Positions 1 to 8,563 of a stretch of 64,000 nt of DNA are shown here, piece after piece. The stretch is from NCBI GenBank assembly GCA_942492935.1, contig OW818654.1, positions 4,030,001 to 4,094,000 of the forward strand, written 5' to 3'. The stretch is from JANJUO01 sp942492935. Its GTDB lineage: Bacteria; Bacteroidota; Ignavibacteria; Kapaibacteriales; UBA2268. Every line of letters starts with the position of its first letter. Positions within the stretch are counted from its first letter, which is position 1. The position numbers were made by a program, and so were the translations under genes. The notes under the pieces are model-generated. The model was not told where the DNA came from and did no database searches. It worked only from the letters and a program-made list of their open reading frames with translations.

Positions 1-1013
1 ATTTTATTGTTGGGTGCTAAACCGAGCCAACTTACAAAATGTTTAACTGTTTTCCATTTTGTCATATCTTGTCCCGTTTCAGACAGTATTTCTAAGCCAG
101 TCAATGCGCTTATACCCCATATTTCTGTAACATCCACACTCAATATGCTTTTCAAATATTGTGTCATATCAAAGAATGGATGATTTTTGGTCTTTCTTTT
201 ATTGTGCTTTTTACACTTTGTATCTGCATCTGTATCTGTATCATCCTCCTTTATCATTCCTTTTAAAACTTTTTCTATTTCTAAATCACATTCTTGTATT
301 TTTTCGTTATAATATTTATATAAATCATTTGCCTGCTTCAATTCAAATAAATATTCTTGTCGCCAATATCCATTTAATGATTTTATTATTTCTTCTTTGG
401 TTGCCTTTATTCTACTATCTACCAATCCTGACAAATATGTTGCATCTCTGTTGCCAGATAAAATGGCTTCTACTATCCTTCTTCCGCTCACACCAGTCAA
501 ATCTGATATTACTGTATGGAGTTTTATATTCATTTGTTCCATGGCTTTCTGCATGTGTTGTATCTCACGTGCAGCTCCTTGTATCAAATTTTTCCTTTGA
601 CGATAATAATCACGCAACTCCCGGATTTCTACACTTGGTTGAAAGCTATTACTCAATAAACCATAGCTATGAAGACGTTGTATCCATTCACTATCTGTAT
701 CATCGGACTTACGACCAGATACATTCTTCACAAATTTTGAATTCGCTAAATATACCGATATGCCATGCTCTTCTAATAACAAGTATAATTGAAGCCAATA
801 TACACCTGTTGATTCCATCGCTACTGTGTCAATTCCACACTTTTTTAACCAAGTGCAGATTTCTTGCAAATCTTCTGTGAATGTTCCAAATTTTCGTGTC
901 GGTTGAGGGTCCCTGTTCGATGGAACTGCAACCCAATGCTCAGTATCACCAATATCTATTCCAGCTGCATTTGGATTGCAAATTTGCAATGATTGTTCTT
1001 CATGCTTTCCCAT
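1..1013 (-). CDS. IS110-family recombinase/transposase, 3' end outside the window
   Basis: The frame is open from an ATG at 1013 down to base 1 with no stop, so the C-terminus lies outside the window. The N-terminal RuvC-like DEDD domain shows AAGIDIGDTEHWVAVP and then VAMESTGVYW. Further acidic residues lie in the SGRKSDDTDSEW segment, and a charged coiled-coil-like middle follows. The visible end, WLGLAPNNK, is the start of the transposase_20 (HhH and catalytic serine) domain of IS110/IS1111 enzymes. These enzymes are guided by a bridge RNA encoded in the element's non-coding end. The plus-strand frame over 161-880 is its shadow. An IS4-family element is inserted about 145 bp upstream. Confidence 0.9.
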   Translation of the reverse strand, partial: MGKHEEQSLQICNPNAAGIDIGDTEHWVAVPSNRDPQPTRKFGTFTEDLQEICTWLKKCGIDTVAMESTGVYWLQLYLLLEEHGISVYLANSKFVKNVSGRKSDDTDSEWIQRLHSYGLLSNSFQPSVEIRELRDYYRQRKNLIQGAAREIQHMQKAMEQMNIKLHTVISDLTGVSGRRIVEAILSGNRDATYLSGLVDSRIKATKEEIIKSLNGYWRQEYLFELKQANDLYKYYNEKIQECDLEIEKVLKGMIKEDDTDTDADTKCKKHNKRKTKNHPFFDMTQYLKSILSVDVTEIWGISALTGLEILSETGQDMTKWKTVKHFVSWLGLAPNNK

Positions 1014-1020
1014 TGAATTC

Positions 1021-1150
1021 TTCTCCAAATATTTATTAATATTTTTTTTATTGTAATTAGCCTGATTGTCTGTAATTTTCTTGCAATCTCTTATGCGGAA
1101 TTATCGATTTCGATATTACCAATTATGCACTCGCAGACAATCAGTGCCAG
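1021..1150 (-). ncRNA. candidate IS110 bridge RNA / structured left end
   Basis: The non-coding stretch just upstream of the IS110 start codon contains an 11-bp inverted repeat (CTGATTGTCTG at 1062-1072, complement at 1134-1144). It encloses a TATCG/CGATA hairpin near 1103-1117. In IS110-group elements the bridge RNA is encoded in this position, between the left end and the recombinase gene. The assignment rests on position and foldability only; the left boundary of the IS is not identified. Confidence 0.3.
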
Positions 1151-1158
1151 ACTGAGTA

Positions 1159-2659
1159 TAATGGCACTAAGATTAGGATAATATAAAAAATATTGCTAAA
1201 TTTGTATGAGTATAAATTACAAATATGGCATAAGAAATGACAAACAACATATCAATGAAATTATCCGCTCAACTCAAAGAAGAGTTAAGCACAAATTTAC
1301 TTCCATTGTTTTATAAATCTGTTAAGTCAATAGTAGTAGGTGAAGATAGTAATGACACCAAATTCAGGGATCGTGTATTTAACCAATGCGATACTTTGCT
1401 TACAATGATAAGTACTTCAACTCAAACAGATAAAAGTCTTCAAAATTCTGTAAATATCTTTTCACAGATACATGAGGAAAATATAAAACGTATAACAGAA
1501 TTTGAGAAAACATCAATGGAATCAGCATTAACAGAAAAACGGAGTTCAGGTCGTCCGCGAAAGTATTTTACATCTGCAGCTAAAAGCAAGCAAAAAAGTA
1601 TATCAAGCAATACGTCGGCATTTTCACAGGCACGTAACCGTTTAAAATTATCTTACGTAAAAGAAGTATTTGAATACTCAAGTAAATCAACCACAAATAA
1701 CAAACAAATATTTTTTGGTAGGCCTGTATATATTACAGATGGCACATTTCTTCAAATGCAAGATACAGACAGCATAAATGCTGTTTACAAAAAATCAAAA
1801 GAAGCTGGCTATCCTCGTGGGCTATTAAGCATCATTATTCAGCAAGGAACAGGACTAATCACTGATTTTAGATTAGGAAGTGATGCGAAAAGCGAATTAG
1901 AATATTTTGCAGAAATGATTAACAATCTGGAAAAGGGCAGTTTACTTTTAGCCGATGATTTATATAATTGTTTTGCAATATTTGTACTTTTGAAAAATAG
2001 AAATGCTGATATAATAGTTCCCGGAAAACGTAATAGAAATTAAGAAATAAAAAAAAAAAATGGAATCGGAGATGAAATTATAAAAGTAAAACTTGCAAAA
2101 AATAGTTCAAAGATGGCAAAACTTTATGATATAAAAGAAGAATATATAATTTTACGTAGAATTGAATATAGAACTCCAAATACAAAAGATGATATGTCAG
2201 TTTTATACACGACAATATTAGATGAAACAATTGGCAAAGAAGATATAATCTTAAAGTATGTCACACGTTGGGATATTGAGATAAATATAAGGGAAATAAA
2301 AACAATATTTGGGTTGAACATATTACGAAGTAAAACTCGGAAATGGCATTAAAAGAATTGTTATCAGGTTTGATTGCATACAATTTCATAAGAAATTATA
2401 TATCTGAAATCACTTCACAAAGTGATTTTTCCCCCGAAAGAGATATCTATGAAAAATACTATACGCTCGATAAACCTGTATTTACTGACAAACTTGGTAG
2501 AGTATACAACAAAATCTCCACAGGACGCCCAAAAAAGATTGAATGAAGAGATTCTTAAACATATTATTCCAAAGAGACCAGGAAGGCACTACCCAAGAAA
2601 GACTAAGTGTGGTAAATATAGAAAATATAGATGATATAATAGTTATCTTAGTGCCATTA
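1159..2659 (+). mobile_element. IS4-family insertion sequence, decayed, with 10-bp target duplication
   Basis: The 1501-bp element is bounded by inverted repeats starting TAATGGCACTAAGAT: 15 bp perfect, continuing imperfectly to about 26 bp. The outer sequence AGACTGAGTA occurs directly at both ends (1149-1158 and 2660-2669). This is a perfect 10-bp target-site duplication and a size within the IS4-family range. It contains a single broken transposase gene. The intact duplication argues for recent insertion, even though the gene has already collected three lesions. Confidence 0.88.
1237..2634 (+). pseudogene. IS4-family transposase, broken by one stop and two frameshifts
   Basis: The protein is read in three pieces. 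It runs in frame from ATG 1237 to an in-frame TAA at 2041-2043, which follows PGKRNRN. The same frame then continues through the YREK signature YVTRWDIEINIREIK to about 2337. There a missing C (CTCGG where CTCCGG is expected) shifts the frame out of SKTPEM. The reading continues in the next frame to about 2535, where one extra A in an A6 run shifts it again. It ends in KTKCGKYRKYR at 2634. Catalytic acids are visible in ITDGTF (D), LADDLY (D) and the YREK glutamate. An N-terminal GRPRKYF segment resembles a DNA-binding hook. As written it cannot make an active transposase. Confidence 0.85.
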
Positions 2660-2767
2660 AGACTGAGTAGGGGAATATAATTCCATTCCGATTTCGGCTT
2701 TTTGCTGCTAACTACTTTGCAAATTTAACAAAGTTAGTTGTTTTTTGCACCTGATTTTTTCAGCTGG

Positions 2768-2782
2768 CGACTGAGTAGTTAC
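2768..2782. repeat. solitary MITE-type end (CGACTGAGTAGTTAC)
   Basis: This 15-mer matches the right terminal repeat of the MITEs at 8234, 13623 and 43434, but no partner end is found at the expected distance to the left. It may be a remnant left when the IS cluster was installed. A weak hairpin (AACTACTTTG / CAAAGTTAGTT) lies at about 2720-2750. Confidence 0.4.
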
Positions 2783-2881
2783 GGTTTCTTTAATTGCAAT
2801 TAATATAAATCATACATGAATCATTTTTTGATTGAAACTACAAAAAAAAAACTGATAATTAATTATCAGCTTTTTCTTTTG

Positions 2882-2955
2882 TCGGGGTAGAGGGATTCGA
2901 ACCCCGACCCCCTGGTCCCAAACCAGGTGCGCTAGCCGGGCTGCGCTATACCCCG
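2882..2955 (-). tRNA. tRNA-Pro (anticodon TGG)
   Basis: On the minus strand the gene begins CGGGGTATAGCGC and ends in the matching acceptor strand TACCCCG plus discriminator A. The anticodon stem CTGGT/ACCAG encloses a loop with TGG. The T arm contains GGTTCGAATCC. The C1-G72 acceptor pair is typical of proline tRNAs. The CCA end is not fully encoded (CGAC follows). It stands alone between the IS cluster and the bat operon. Confidence 0.96.
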
Positions 2956-3102
2956 TCTCAAATGAGAATACAAAATTACGAACTTTTTTTGATATACGAA
3001 AATAAAATTTTTCATTTTAGTAAATTTTTTTTCATTTAGACTTATTTTTTATAAAATTCGTCAAGAATGATTGTGTTTTTTGCAATTAACATTAGAAAAT
3101 GA

Positions 3103-4143
3103 ATGTTTAGAATTGAAAATATCGAATTTCTTTATGGTTTTGCAATAATACCATTGCTGATTATTATTTTTATTCTTTCAAGAAATTGGAGAAAAAGAAG
3201 ATTGAATGCAGTTGGTGATGCTGAACTCGTACTCAAATTGGTAAATGATGCTTCAACTATTAAACCAGTATTTAAATTTATTTTATTGATGATTTCATTT
3301 TCAGCATTAATTTTGGCTATTGCAAATCCCCAAATCGGTTCAAAATTGGAAAAAGTTAAGCGTGAGGGTATTGAAATTATGCTTGCTGTTGATGTTTCTA
3401 ATAGTATGCTATCAGATGATATCAAGCCAAATCGACTTGAACGAACAAAACAATCAATATTATCATTGATAGATAAATTAGAAAATGACAAAATTGGAAT
3501 TGTAGTTTTTGCTGGTAAATCATTTTTGCAATTGCCTTTAACTACGGACTATTCCTCTGCAAAATTACTAACATCAACTTTAAGTCCTGAATTAATTAAT
3601 ACACAAGGTACTGCAATCGGTTCAGCTATTGAATTATGTGCTGAATCATTTTCTCAATCAGAAAAAAATAATAAAACAATTATATTACTAACTGATGGTG
3701 AGAATCACGAAGATGATGCTCTTGCTGCTTCAGAAAAAGCAAAAGATAAGGGTATTATCATTCATACAGTTGGAATGGGTTCAATTGATGGCGGTCCTAT
3801 TCCTATCATTCAAGATGACGTTAGGGTTGGATTTAGAAAAGATAGAGATGGTAATGTAATTGTAACTAAATTAAATTCATCAGCTTTAGAACAAATTGCT
3901 TCTACAAGTGGTGGTACTTTTGTAAGGGCAAGTTCTACTGAATTGGATTTGTCTGAATTGATAAAAGAGTTATCCAAATTGGATAAAGAAGAATTTGATT
4001 CAAAAGTATTCACTGATTATGATAGTAAGTTTCAAATTTTTTTGCTTATATCTTTAGTGTTTATTACTATTGAACTGTTGTTAAGTGATAGAAGAAATAG
4101 ATTTTTTTCTGTATTTAACAAATTAATGGGAGGAAAAGTATGA
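3103..4143 (+). CDS. batB: BatB/BatA-type von Willebrand factor A membrane protein
   Basis: First gene of a Bat (Bacteroides aerotolerance) operon. The 346-aa protein has an N-terminal membrane helix (about residues 11-26), a second helix (about 57-76), a VWA domain and a C-terminal helix (about 318-335). The metal-binding MIDAS site is complete: D97-x-S99-x-S101 (DVSNS), T170 in QGTAIG and D198 in LLTDGEN. The ATG at 3103 overlaps nothing upstream. Its stop overlaps batC by 4 bp (ATGA). Bacteroidetes operons usually have moxR, a DUF58 gene and batA upstream. Here a tRNA and ISs occupy that place, so this single VWA protein may serve both BatA and BatB roles. Confidence 0.88.
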   Translation: MFRIENIEFLYGFAIIPLLIIIFILSRNWRKRRLNAVGDAELVLKLVNDASTIKPVFKFILLMISFSALILAIANPQIGSKLEKVKREGIEIMLAVDVSNSMLSDDIKPNRLERTKQSILSLIDKLENDKIGIVVFAGKSFLQLPLTTDYSSAKLLTSTLSPELINTQGTAIGSAIELCAESFSQSEKNNKTIILLTDGENHEDDALAASEKAKDKGIIIHTVGMGSIDGGPIPIIQDDVRVGFRKDRDGNVIVTKLNSSALEQIASTSGGTFVRASSTELDLSELIKELSKLDKEEFDSKVFTDYDSKFQIFLLISLVFITIELLLSDRRNRFFSVFNKLMGGKV

Positions 4144-4946
4144 GATATCTAATTTTTGTATTAGTTTTACTTTGTTCTTTAAATTTATCAAGCAAAGAAT
4201 CGAAAAAATATATTAGAGAAGGTAACGAACTTTTCAAAGGTAAAAAATTTAATGAAGCTGAAATTAAATATAGAAAAGCATTAGACTTAGATAAAGACCA
4301 TATTCCAACATTTAATCTTGGAGATGCACTTTATAAGCAAGGAAACTACAAAGAAGCAGCTGAAAAATTTAATGAAGTATTAAATAAAGATACTGATAAA
4401 GATACTAAATCAGCAGCTTATCATAATTTAGGAAATTCAATGTTGATGCAGAAAAAGTATGAAGAAAGTATTTCAGCATACAAAAATGCATTAAAGAATA
4501 ATCCTAAAGATGAAGATTCTCGTTATAATCTTGAATATGCAAAAAGAATGATACAAATGCAACAGCAACAGCAAAATCAACAACAGAATCAACAGCAGAA
4601 TCAGCAAAATCAACAACAGAACCAACAACAAAATCAGCAAAATCAAGATAAACAAAATCAAGATAAGCAGAATCAACATCAACAAAATCAGCAGAATCAA
4701 CAGAATAAAGATGAAAATCAAAATTCCAAGCAGAATGATGAGCAGAAAAATCAAAACAATCAACAAAATTCTAATGATAAAAATGAGCAATTTGGCAATA
4801 AAGAATCTGAAAAAACAAAAAAACCAGATATATCAAAAGAAGACGCAGAACGTATTTTAAAAGCTTTGCAAAATGAAGAAAAGAATGTACAAAAAAAAGT
4901 ACGCAAACAGAAGGGAACTTCTGTTAAAATCGAAAAGAATTGGTAG
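4140..4946 (+). CDS. batC: BatC-like TPR protein with long Gln/Asn-rich tail
   Basis: The 268-aa protein has an N-terminal signal peptide (hydrophobic residues 2-16) and three or so TPR repeats (about residues 20-140). A low-complexity Q/N tract with K/D/E interruptions covers about 140-235, and the end is basic (KKVRKQKGTSVKIEKNW). TPR proteins of Bat operons are thought to scaffold the VWA partners in the periplasm. The start overlaps the batB stop by 4 bp, implying translational coupling. The Q/N stretch is encoded by CAA/CAG/AAT/AAC runs at about 4555-4790, where strand slippage would change its length. The antisense open frame there is an artefact of this composition. Confidence 0.85.
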   Translation: MRYLIFVLVLLCSLNLSSKESKKYIREGNELFKGKKFNEAEIKYRKALDLDKDHIPTFNLGDALYKQGNYKEAAEKFNEVLNKDTDKDTKSAAYHNLGNSMLMQKKYEESISAYKNALKNNPKDEDSRYNLEYAKRMIQMQQQQQNQQQNQQQNQQNQQQNQQQNQQNQDKQNQDKQNQHQQNQQNQQNKDENQNSKQNDEQKNQNNQQNSNDKNEQFGNKESEKTKKPDISKEDAERILKALQNEEKNVQKKVRKQKGTSVKIEKNW

Positions 4947-4990
4947 TTCTTTCTGTTCTTTAATGAAGAGTTCTATTAGGAGCAAGATAA

Positions 4991-6829
4991 ATGAAAAGTT
5001 ATTTTAAGTGGTTATTATTTTTCGTAATTATTGTTAGTTATAATGCTTTTTCGCAAGAATTTGAGGCGACTGTCAATAAAAATCCTATTGCCTTGGGTGA
5101 AAGATTTCAAGTATCCTTTGTGCTGAAAAATGCTGAAGGGTCTAACTTTAAAGCACCAGATTTCAAAGGATTCACTGTATTAAGTGGACCGATGCAAGGG
5201 CAAAATGTTCAAATTATCAATGGTAGAACATTTCGGTCTGTATCATTTTCATATACTCTCGTTGGTGATAAAGCAGGTGATTTTAATATAAATCCAGCAA
5301 CAATTACAGTTGATGGGAATAGTTTAAAATCTAATGTAATTAAAATAAAAGTTCTTCCCGAAACTGACGCTCAAAAACAACTAAAACAAGCCGCTGAGCA
5401 GCAAGATAAAGAGCTTTCAGTGCAAGCACAAGACATTTTAAAGAAGAATATATTTGTTAGACTGAATGTTTCTAAAAAAGATGTTTATCTTGGTGAACAA
5501 ATTACTGCTACCTACAAAATTTATGTTAATCCTGAATTGAATCTTTTGCAAATGAATCCTTCAAAAGTTCCAACTTTTGATGGCTTTTGGGCTCAAGAAC
5601 TCCCCGGTGATAAGTTAAGTTGGGCAAGAGAAATAATAAACGGAGTTGCATATAATTCTGCTATTATTAAGCAAGTGGTCTTATTTCCACAAAAAAGTGG
5701 TAAATTAACAGCTGAACCTTATGAATTTGATTTCATTGTCAGATTGAAAGTTCAGGGAAGAAGACCTCAAAGGAATGACCCATTTGGTGGTTTATTTGAT
5801 GATTTTTTCAGTTCCTCATATAAGGATTTTAATTACAAAGCTAAAAGTGAAACCGGCAATATTAACGTAAAAGCATTGCCTGATAATGCTCCAACAAGTT
5901 TCAACGGCTCGGTTGGTGATTTAACTCTTGATGCATGGTTAGATAAACCAAAAACAAAAACAGGTGAGCCAATTTCATTAAATGTAAAAATTTCAGGAAG
6001 AGGAAATCTTAAATTAATTGAACCGTTACTATTGAATTTCCCACCTGGATTTGAGTTATACGACCCTAAAATAAATGATAATATTAATATAACCGCTGCA
6101 GGTATGTCTGGTAGTAAAATATTTGAATATCTGATAATACCAAGAAATCCCGGTACTTTTAAGATTGAACCTGTTGTTTTTTCTTATTTTGATTTGAATA
6201 CAAAACAATATAAAACTCTCACGTCAAAAGAATTTAATATTGTAGTTGAAAAAGGCAGTAATTCCGAAACAGCTTCAATTTCTGGAGTTCGCAAAGAAGA
6301 TGTGCAATTAATCGGTAAAGACATTCGGTTTATTAAAACCAAGGCAATTAATTTAGAAAAAAATTCAGTAAGTTTCTTTGGTACTGCATTATTTTTTATT
6401 TGGCTATTAGTACCAATTATTTTATTGATATTATTTATCATTTTACTTGGCAAACGCCGTAAATTTAATGCTGATGACTTATTAGTTAAAAATAGAAGAG
6501 CTACCAAAATAGCAAAGAAACGCTTAACTATAGCCAAAAAGTGTATGATTAATAATGAAAAAGATAAATTCTACGAAGAAATTACAAAAGCAATGTGGGG
6601 TTATCTAAGCGATAAATTATTGATTCCGAATTCAGAATTAACAAAAGACAATGCTAAAGAAATATTATTAAATAAAAATGTAACCGAAGAATTAACTGAT
6701 AAATTTTTGAATACACTCGACACAGCTGAATTTGCAAGATATGCTCCAGTTGGTCAAGCAGGCGAGATGCCAAATCTCTATGAATCATCAGTTAGTGTAA
6801 TCACAGAAATTGAAGGAGTTTTGAAATGA
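4991..6829 (+). CDS. batD: BatD-like oxygen-tolerance protein
   Basis: The 612-aa protein has a signal peptide (cleavage near NAFSQ, residue 21). A long periplasmic beta-rich region opens with a KNPIALGERFQVSF repeat; a second copy, KKDVYLGEQITATY, lies near residue 165. One transmembrane helix (about 462-486) is followed by a basic KRRK stop and a cytosolic helical tail. This is the BatD (DUF11/BatD) arrangement: a single-pass protein working with the VWA proteins. An AGGAG site lies 8-12 bp before the ATG. The stop overlaps batE by 4 bp (ATGA). Confidence 0.88.
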   Translation: MKSYFKWLLFFVIIVSYNAFSQEFEATVNKNPIALGERFQVSFVLKNAEGSNFKAPDFKGFTVLSGPMQGQNVQIINGRTFRSVSFSYTLVGDKAGDFNINPATITVDGNSLKSNVIKIKVLPETDAQKQLKQAAEQQDKELSVQAQDILKKNIFVRLNVSKKDVYLGEQITATYKIYVNPELNLLQMNPSKVPTFDGFWAQELPGDKLSWAREIINGVAYNSAIIKQVVLFPQKSGKLTAEPYEFDFIVRLKVQGRRPQRNDPFGGLFDDFFSSSYKDFNYKAKSETGNINVKALPDNAPTSFNGSVGDLTLDAWLDKPKTKTGEPISLNVKISGRGNLKLIEPLLLNFPPGFELYDPKINDNINITAAGMSGSKIFEYLIIPRNPGTFKIEPVVFSYFDLNTKQYKTLTSKEFNIVVEKGSNSETASISGVRKEDVQLIGKDIRFIKTKAINLEKNSVSFFGTALFFIWLLVPIILLILFIILLGKRRKFNADDLLVKNRRATKIAKKRLTIAKKCMINNEKDKFYEEITKAMWGYLSDKLLIPNSELTKDNAKEILLNKNVTEELTDKFLNTLDTAEFARYAPVGQAGEMPNLYESSVSVITEIEGVLK

Positions 6830-7578
6830 GATATTTAATAATTTTATTTGTAATATTAGCTAATATTTCTTTATTGGGCTTCGATGCTAATTCAGAATTT
6901 AAAAAAGGTGTTGAATTTTATAAAAATGAAGATTATTCTAAAGCATCTGTTGTTTTTGAACAGCTTATTAGTGAAGGATATAAAAACCATGAAGTATATT
7001 ACAATTTAGGTAATTGCTACTTCAGAACTGAAAAAATTTCACTCGCAATTCTCAATTACGAAAGAGCCAAACGACTTGCTCCAAGCGATGAAGATATTGA
7101 TTTTAATTTGAAAATTGCTAATTTAAAAATTGTAGATAAATACGAACCTTTGCCAAAAATCTTTTTTTTCGAATGGTATGAGAATTTTTTAAGTTTCTTC
7201 TATTCTGGAACTTGGTCAATAATTTTTGTAGTATCAATTTGGATTTTATGTCTTTCAATTGCTACTTTGATGTTCTTTTCTGGTATTACTATTAGAAAGT
7301 TCGCTGTTTGGATAGGATTGATTTCAATAATAGTAATATTAATTTCTGGATTCTTTTCCTATAAGAGTTATAACAATGAATTAGCAGTTAATTCTGGTAT
7401 AATTTTTACTCAAAGTGTATATATAAAAAGTTCACCTGATAATAATTCAGCAGACTTATTTATACTTCATGAAGGAACCAAAGTTAAAATACTTGATGAA
7501 ATTGGAGAATGGTGTGAAATTAGAATTGACAATGGAAATGTGGGCTGGCTTCCGAAGAAAACTGTTGTTGTGATATAA
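6826..7578 (+). CDS. batE: BatE-like TPR/SH3 membrane protein
   Basis: The 250-aa protein has a signal peptide, two TPR units (about residues 20-95, with VYYNLGNCYFRTEKISLAI), and two adjacent membrane helices (about 128-150 and 158-180). A bacterial SH3 domain closes it (about 188-250, ending GEWCEIRIDNGNVGWLPKKTV). TPR, two helices and SH3 is the layout of BatE in Bacteroidetes operons. It overlaps batD by 4 bp and precedes recX by 5 bp, so five genes probably share a transcript. Confidence 0.85.
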   Translation: MRYLIILFVILANISLLGFDANSEFKKGVEFYKNEDYSKASVVFEQLISEGYKNHEVYYNLGNCYFRTEKISLAILNYERAKRLAPSDEDIDFNLKIANLKIVDKYEPLPKIFFFEWYENFLSFFYSGTWSIIFVVSIWILCLSIATLMFFSGITIRKFAVWIGLISIIVILISGFFSYKSYNNELAVNSGIIFTQSVYIKSSPDNNSADLFILHEGTKVKILDEIGEWCEIRIDNGNVGWLPKKTVVVI

Positions 7579-7583
7579 CAGTC

Positions 7584-8222
7584 ATGGGCGGTACGATAAA
7601 TAAAATTGTATATAATAATAGAAACAAAACTTGCGAAGTGCAGTTTGAAAATTCTGAAAATATTCATCTATCAGTTGATTTGGTTGTAAAGTATCAGTTA
7701 GCAAAAAATATGTTGCTGCCTGATGAGTTATTGTTGTCTATCAAAAAAGAACAAAGAATAATTGAAGTTAAACAAGCAGCTTATTCAATAGCTACATACC
7801 GATTAAGACCTACATCTCAAGTAATTCTAAAATTGAAAGATAAAGATTTTGAAACAGATGAAATTGAAATAGCACTTAAATTTCTAAATGAATTTAATCT
7901 ACTAAATGACAAGCAATTTACAATTTCATATATCAAAGATAGTTTATTGAAAAAGCCAGTTTCTAAATTTAAAATGAAAATGGACTTGTTAAATCTCGGT
8001 TTAGATAAATATTTAATTGATGATACTATTGATGAATATTATCCAATTGATGATGAATTTGAACTTGCTTTGAAATCTGGTGAAAAAAAACTAAGATTAA
8101 TTAGAAATAAACCTCCTGAAAAACAAAGAAATTCCTTGTATAATTATCTCGCAGGTCAAGGTTATAACCACGATATAATTAAAAAAGTAGTTACTCTATT
8201 ACTTGAAAAGATTAATGAATGA
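7584..8222 (+). CDS. recX: RecX regulatory protein
   Basis: The 212-aa protein has a short N-terminal extension and then three-helix repeats typical of RecX. The signature is AAYSIATYRLRPTSQVILKLKDKDF with ALKFLNEFNLLNDKQFTISYIKD. RecX binds and limits RecA filaments. It sits at the end of the bat transcript, 5 bp after batE. Its TGA is followed after 3 bp by the target duplication of a MITE. Before that insertion its 3' end converged on the response-regulator gene with only about 8 bp between them. Confidence 0.85.
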   Translation: MGGTINKIVYNNRNKTCEVQFENSENIHLSVDLVVKYQLAKNMLLPDELLLSIKKEQRIIEVKQAAYSIATYRLRPTSQVILKLKDKDFETDEIEIALKFLNEFNLLNDKQFTISYIKDSLLKKPVSKFKMKMDLLNLGLDKYLIDDTIDEYYPIDDEFELALKSGEKKLRLIRNKPPEKQRNSLYNYLAGQGYNHDIIKKVVTLLLEKINE

Positions 8223-8233
8223 CAATTTAATTA

Positions 8234-8558
8234 GTAACTACTCAGTCGAATTGATATTTTAAAATTGCTTTCATATTTGAATAAAAAAAATGTATATTTC
8301 GCACAAAATGAAAATAATAATATCATCAAATTCCTTAAAAATCCCGTTAGGGATTAAATGTTTGTAACAAATTGAATTCACCTAAGTCCAGCAATCCCAG
8401 CGGGATTGAATAATTTAATACACATTCAACACCTACGGTGTTGCAGTTGACGATGGGAGAATATTCTGTTACAAACATTAATTCCCTATGGGAATTTCAA
8501 GGAATTTCTTTCAAATTAACGAAAATACAAATTTATGGTTAGTTGGCTGAGTAGTCAC
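8234..8558 (-). mobile_element. MITE copy A (IS66-type ends, perfect 8-bp target duplication)
   Basis: The 325-bp non-coding element has ends GTAACTACTCAGTC (8234-8247) and the complement of GTGACTACTCAGCC (8545-8558). It is flanked by TTTAATTA at 8226-8233 and 8559-8566, a perfect 8-bp direct repeat. GTAA-type ends with 8-bp duplications are characteristic of IS66-family elements, so this is probably a non-autonomous relative. Inside are hairpins with stems AATCCC/GGGATT, AACACC/GGTGTT and ATTCCC/GGGAAT. Its order is the reverse complement of copies B and C, hence the minus orientation. The right duplication contains the stop codon of the next gene. Confidence 0.85.
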
Positions 8559-8563
8559 TTTAA

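Noticed and set aside
161..880. Long plus-strand frame of 239 codons
   Set aside because: It is antisense to the IS110 recombinase, which has clear family motifs; its composition is Leu/His/Ser-rich without a domain.
1237..2634. Programmed frameshifting in the IS4 transposase
   Set aside because: The lesions are an in-frame stop, a missing base and an extra base at unrelated positions, which fits decay or sequencing error rather than a single slippery site.
4491..4790. Minus-strand 99-codon Ile/Leu-rich frame
   Set aside because: It is the antisense of the Gln/Asn tract of the Bat TPR protein.
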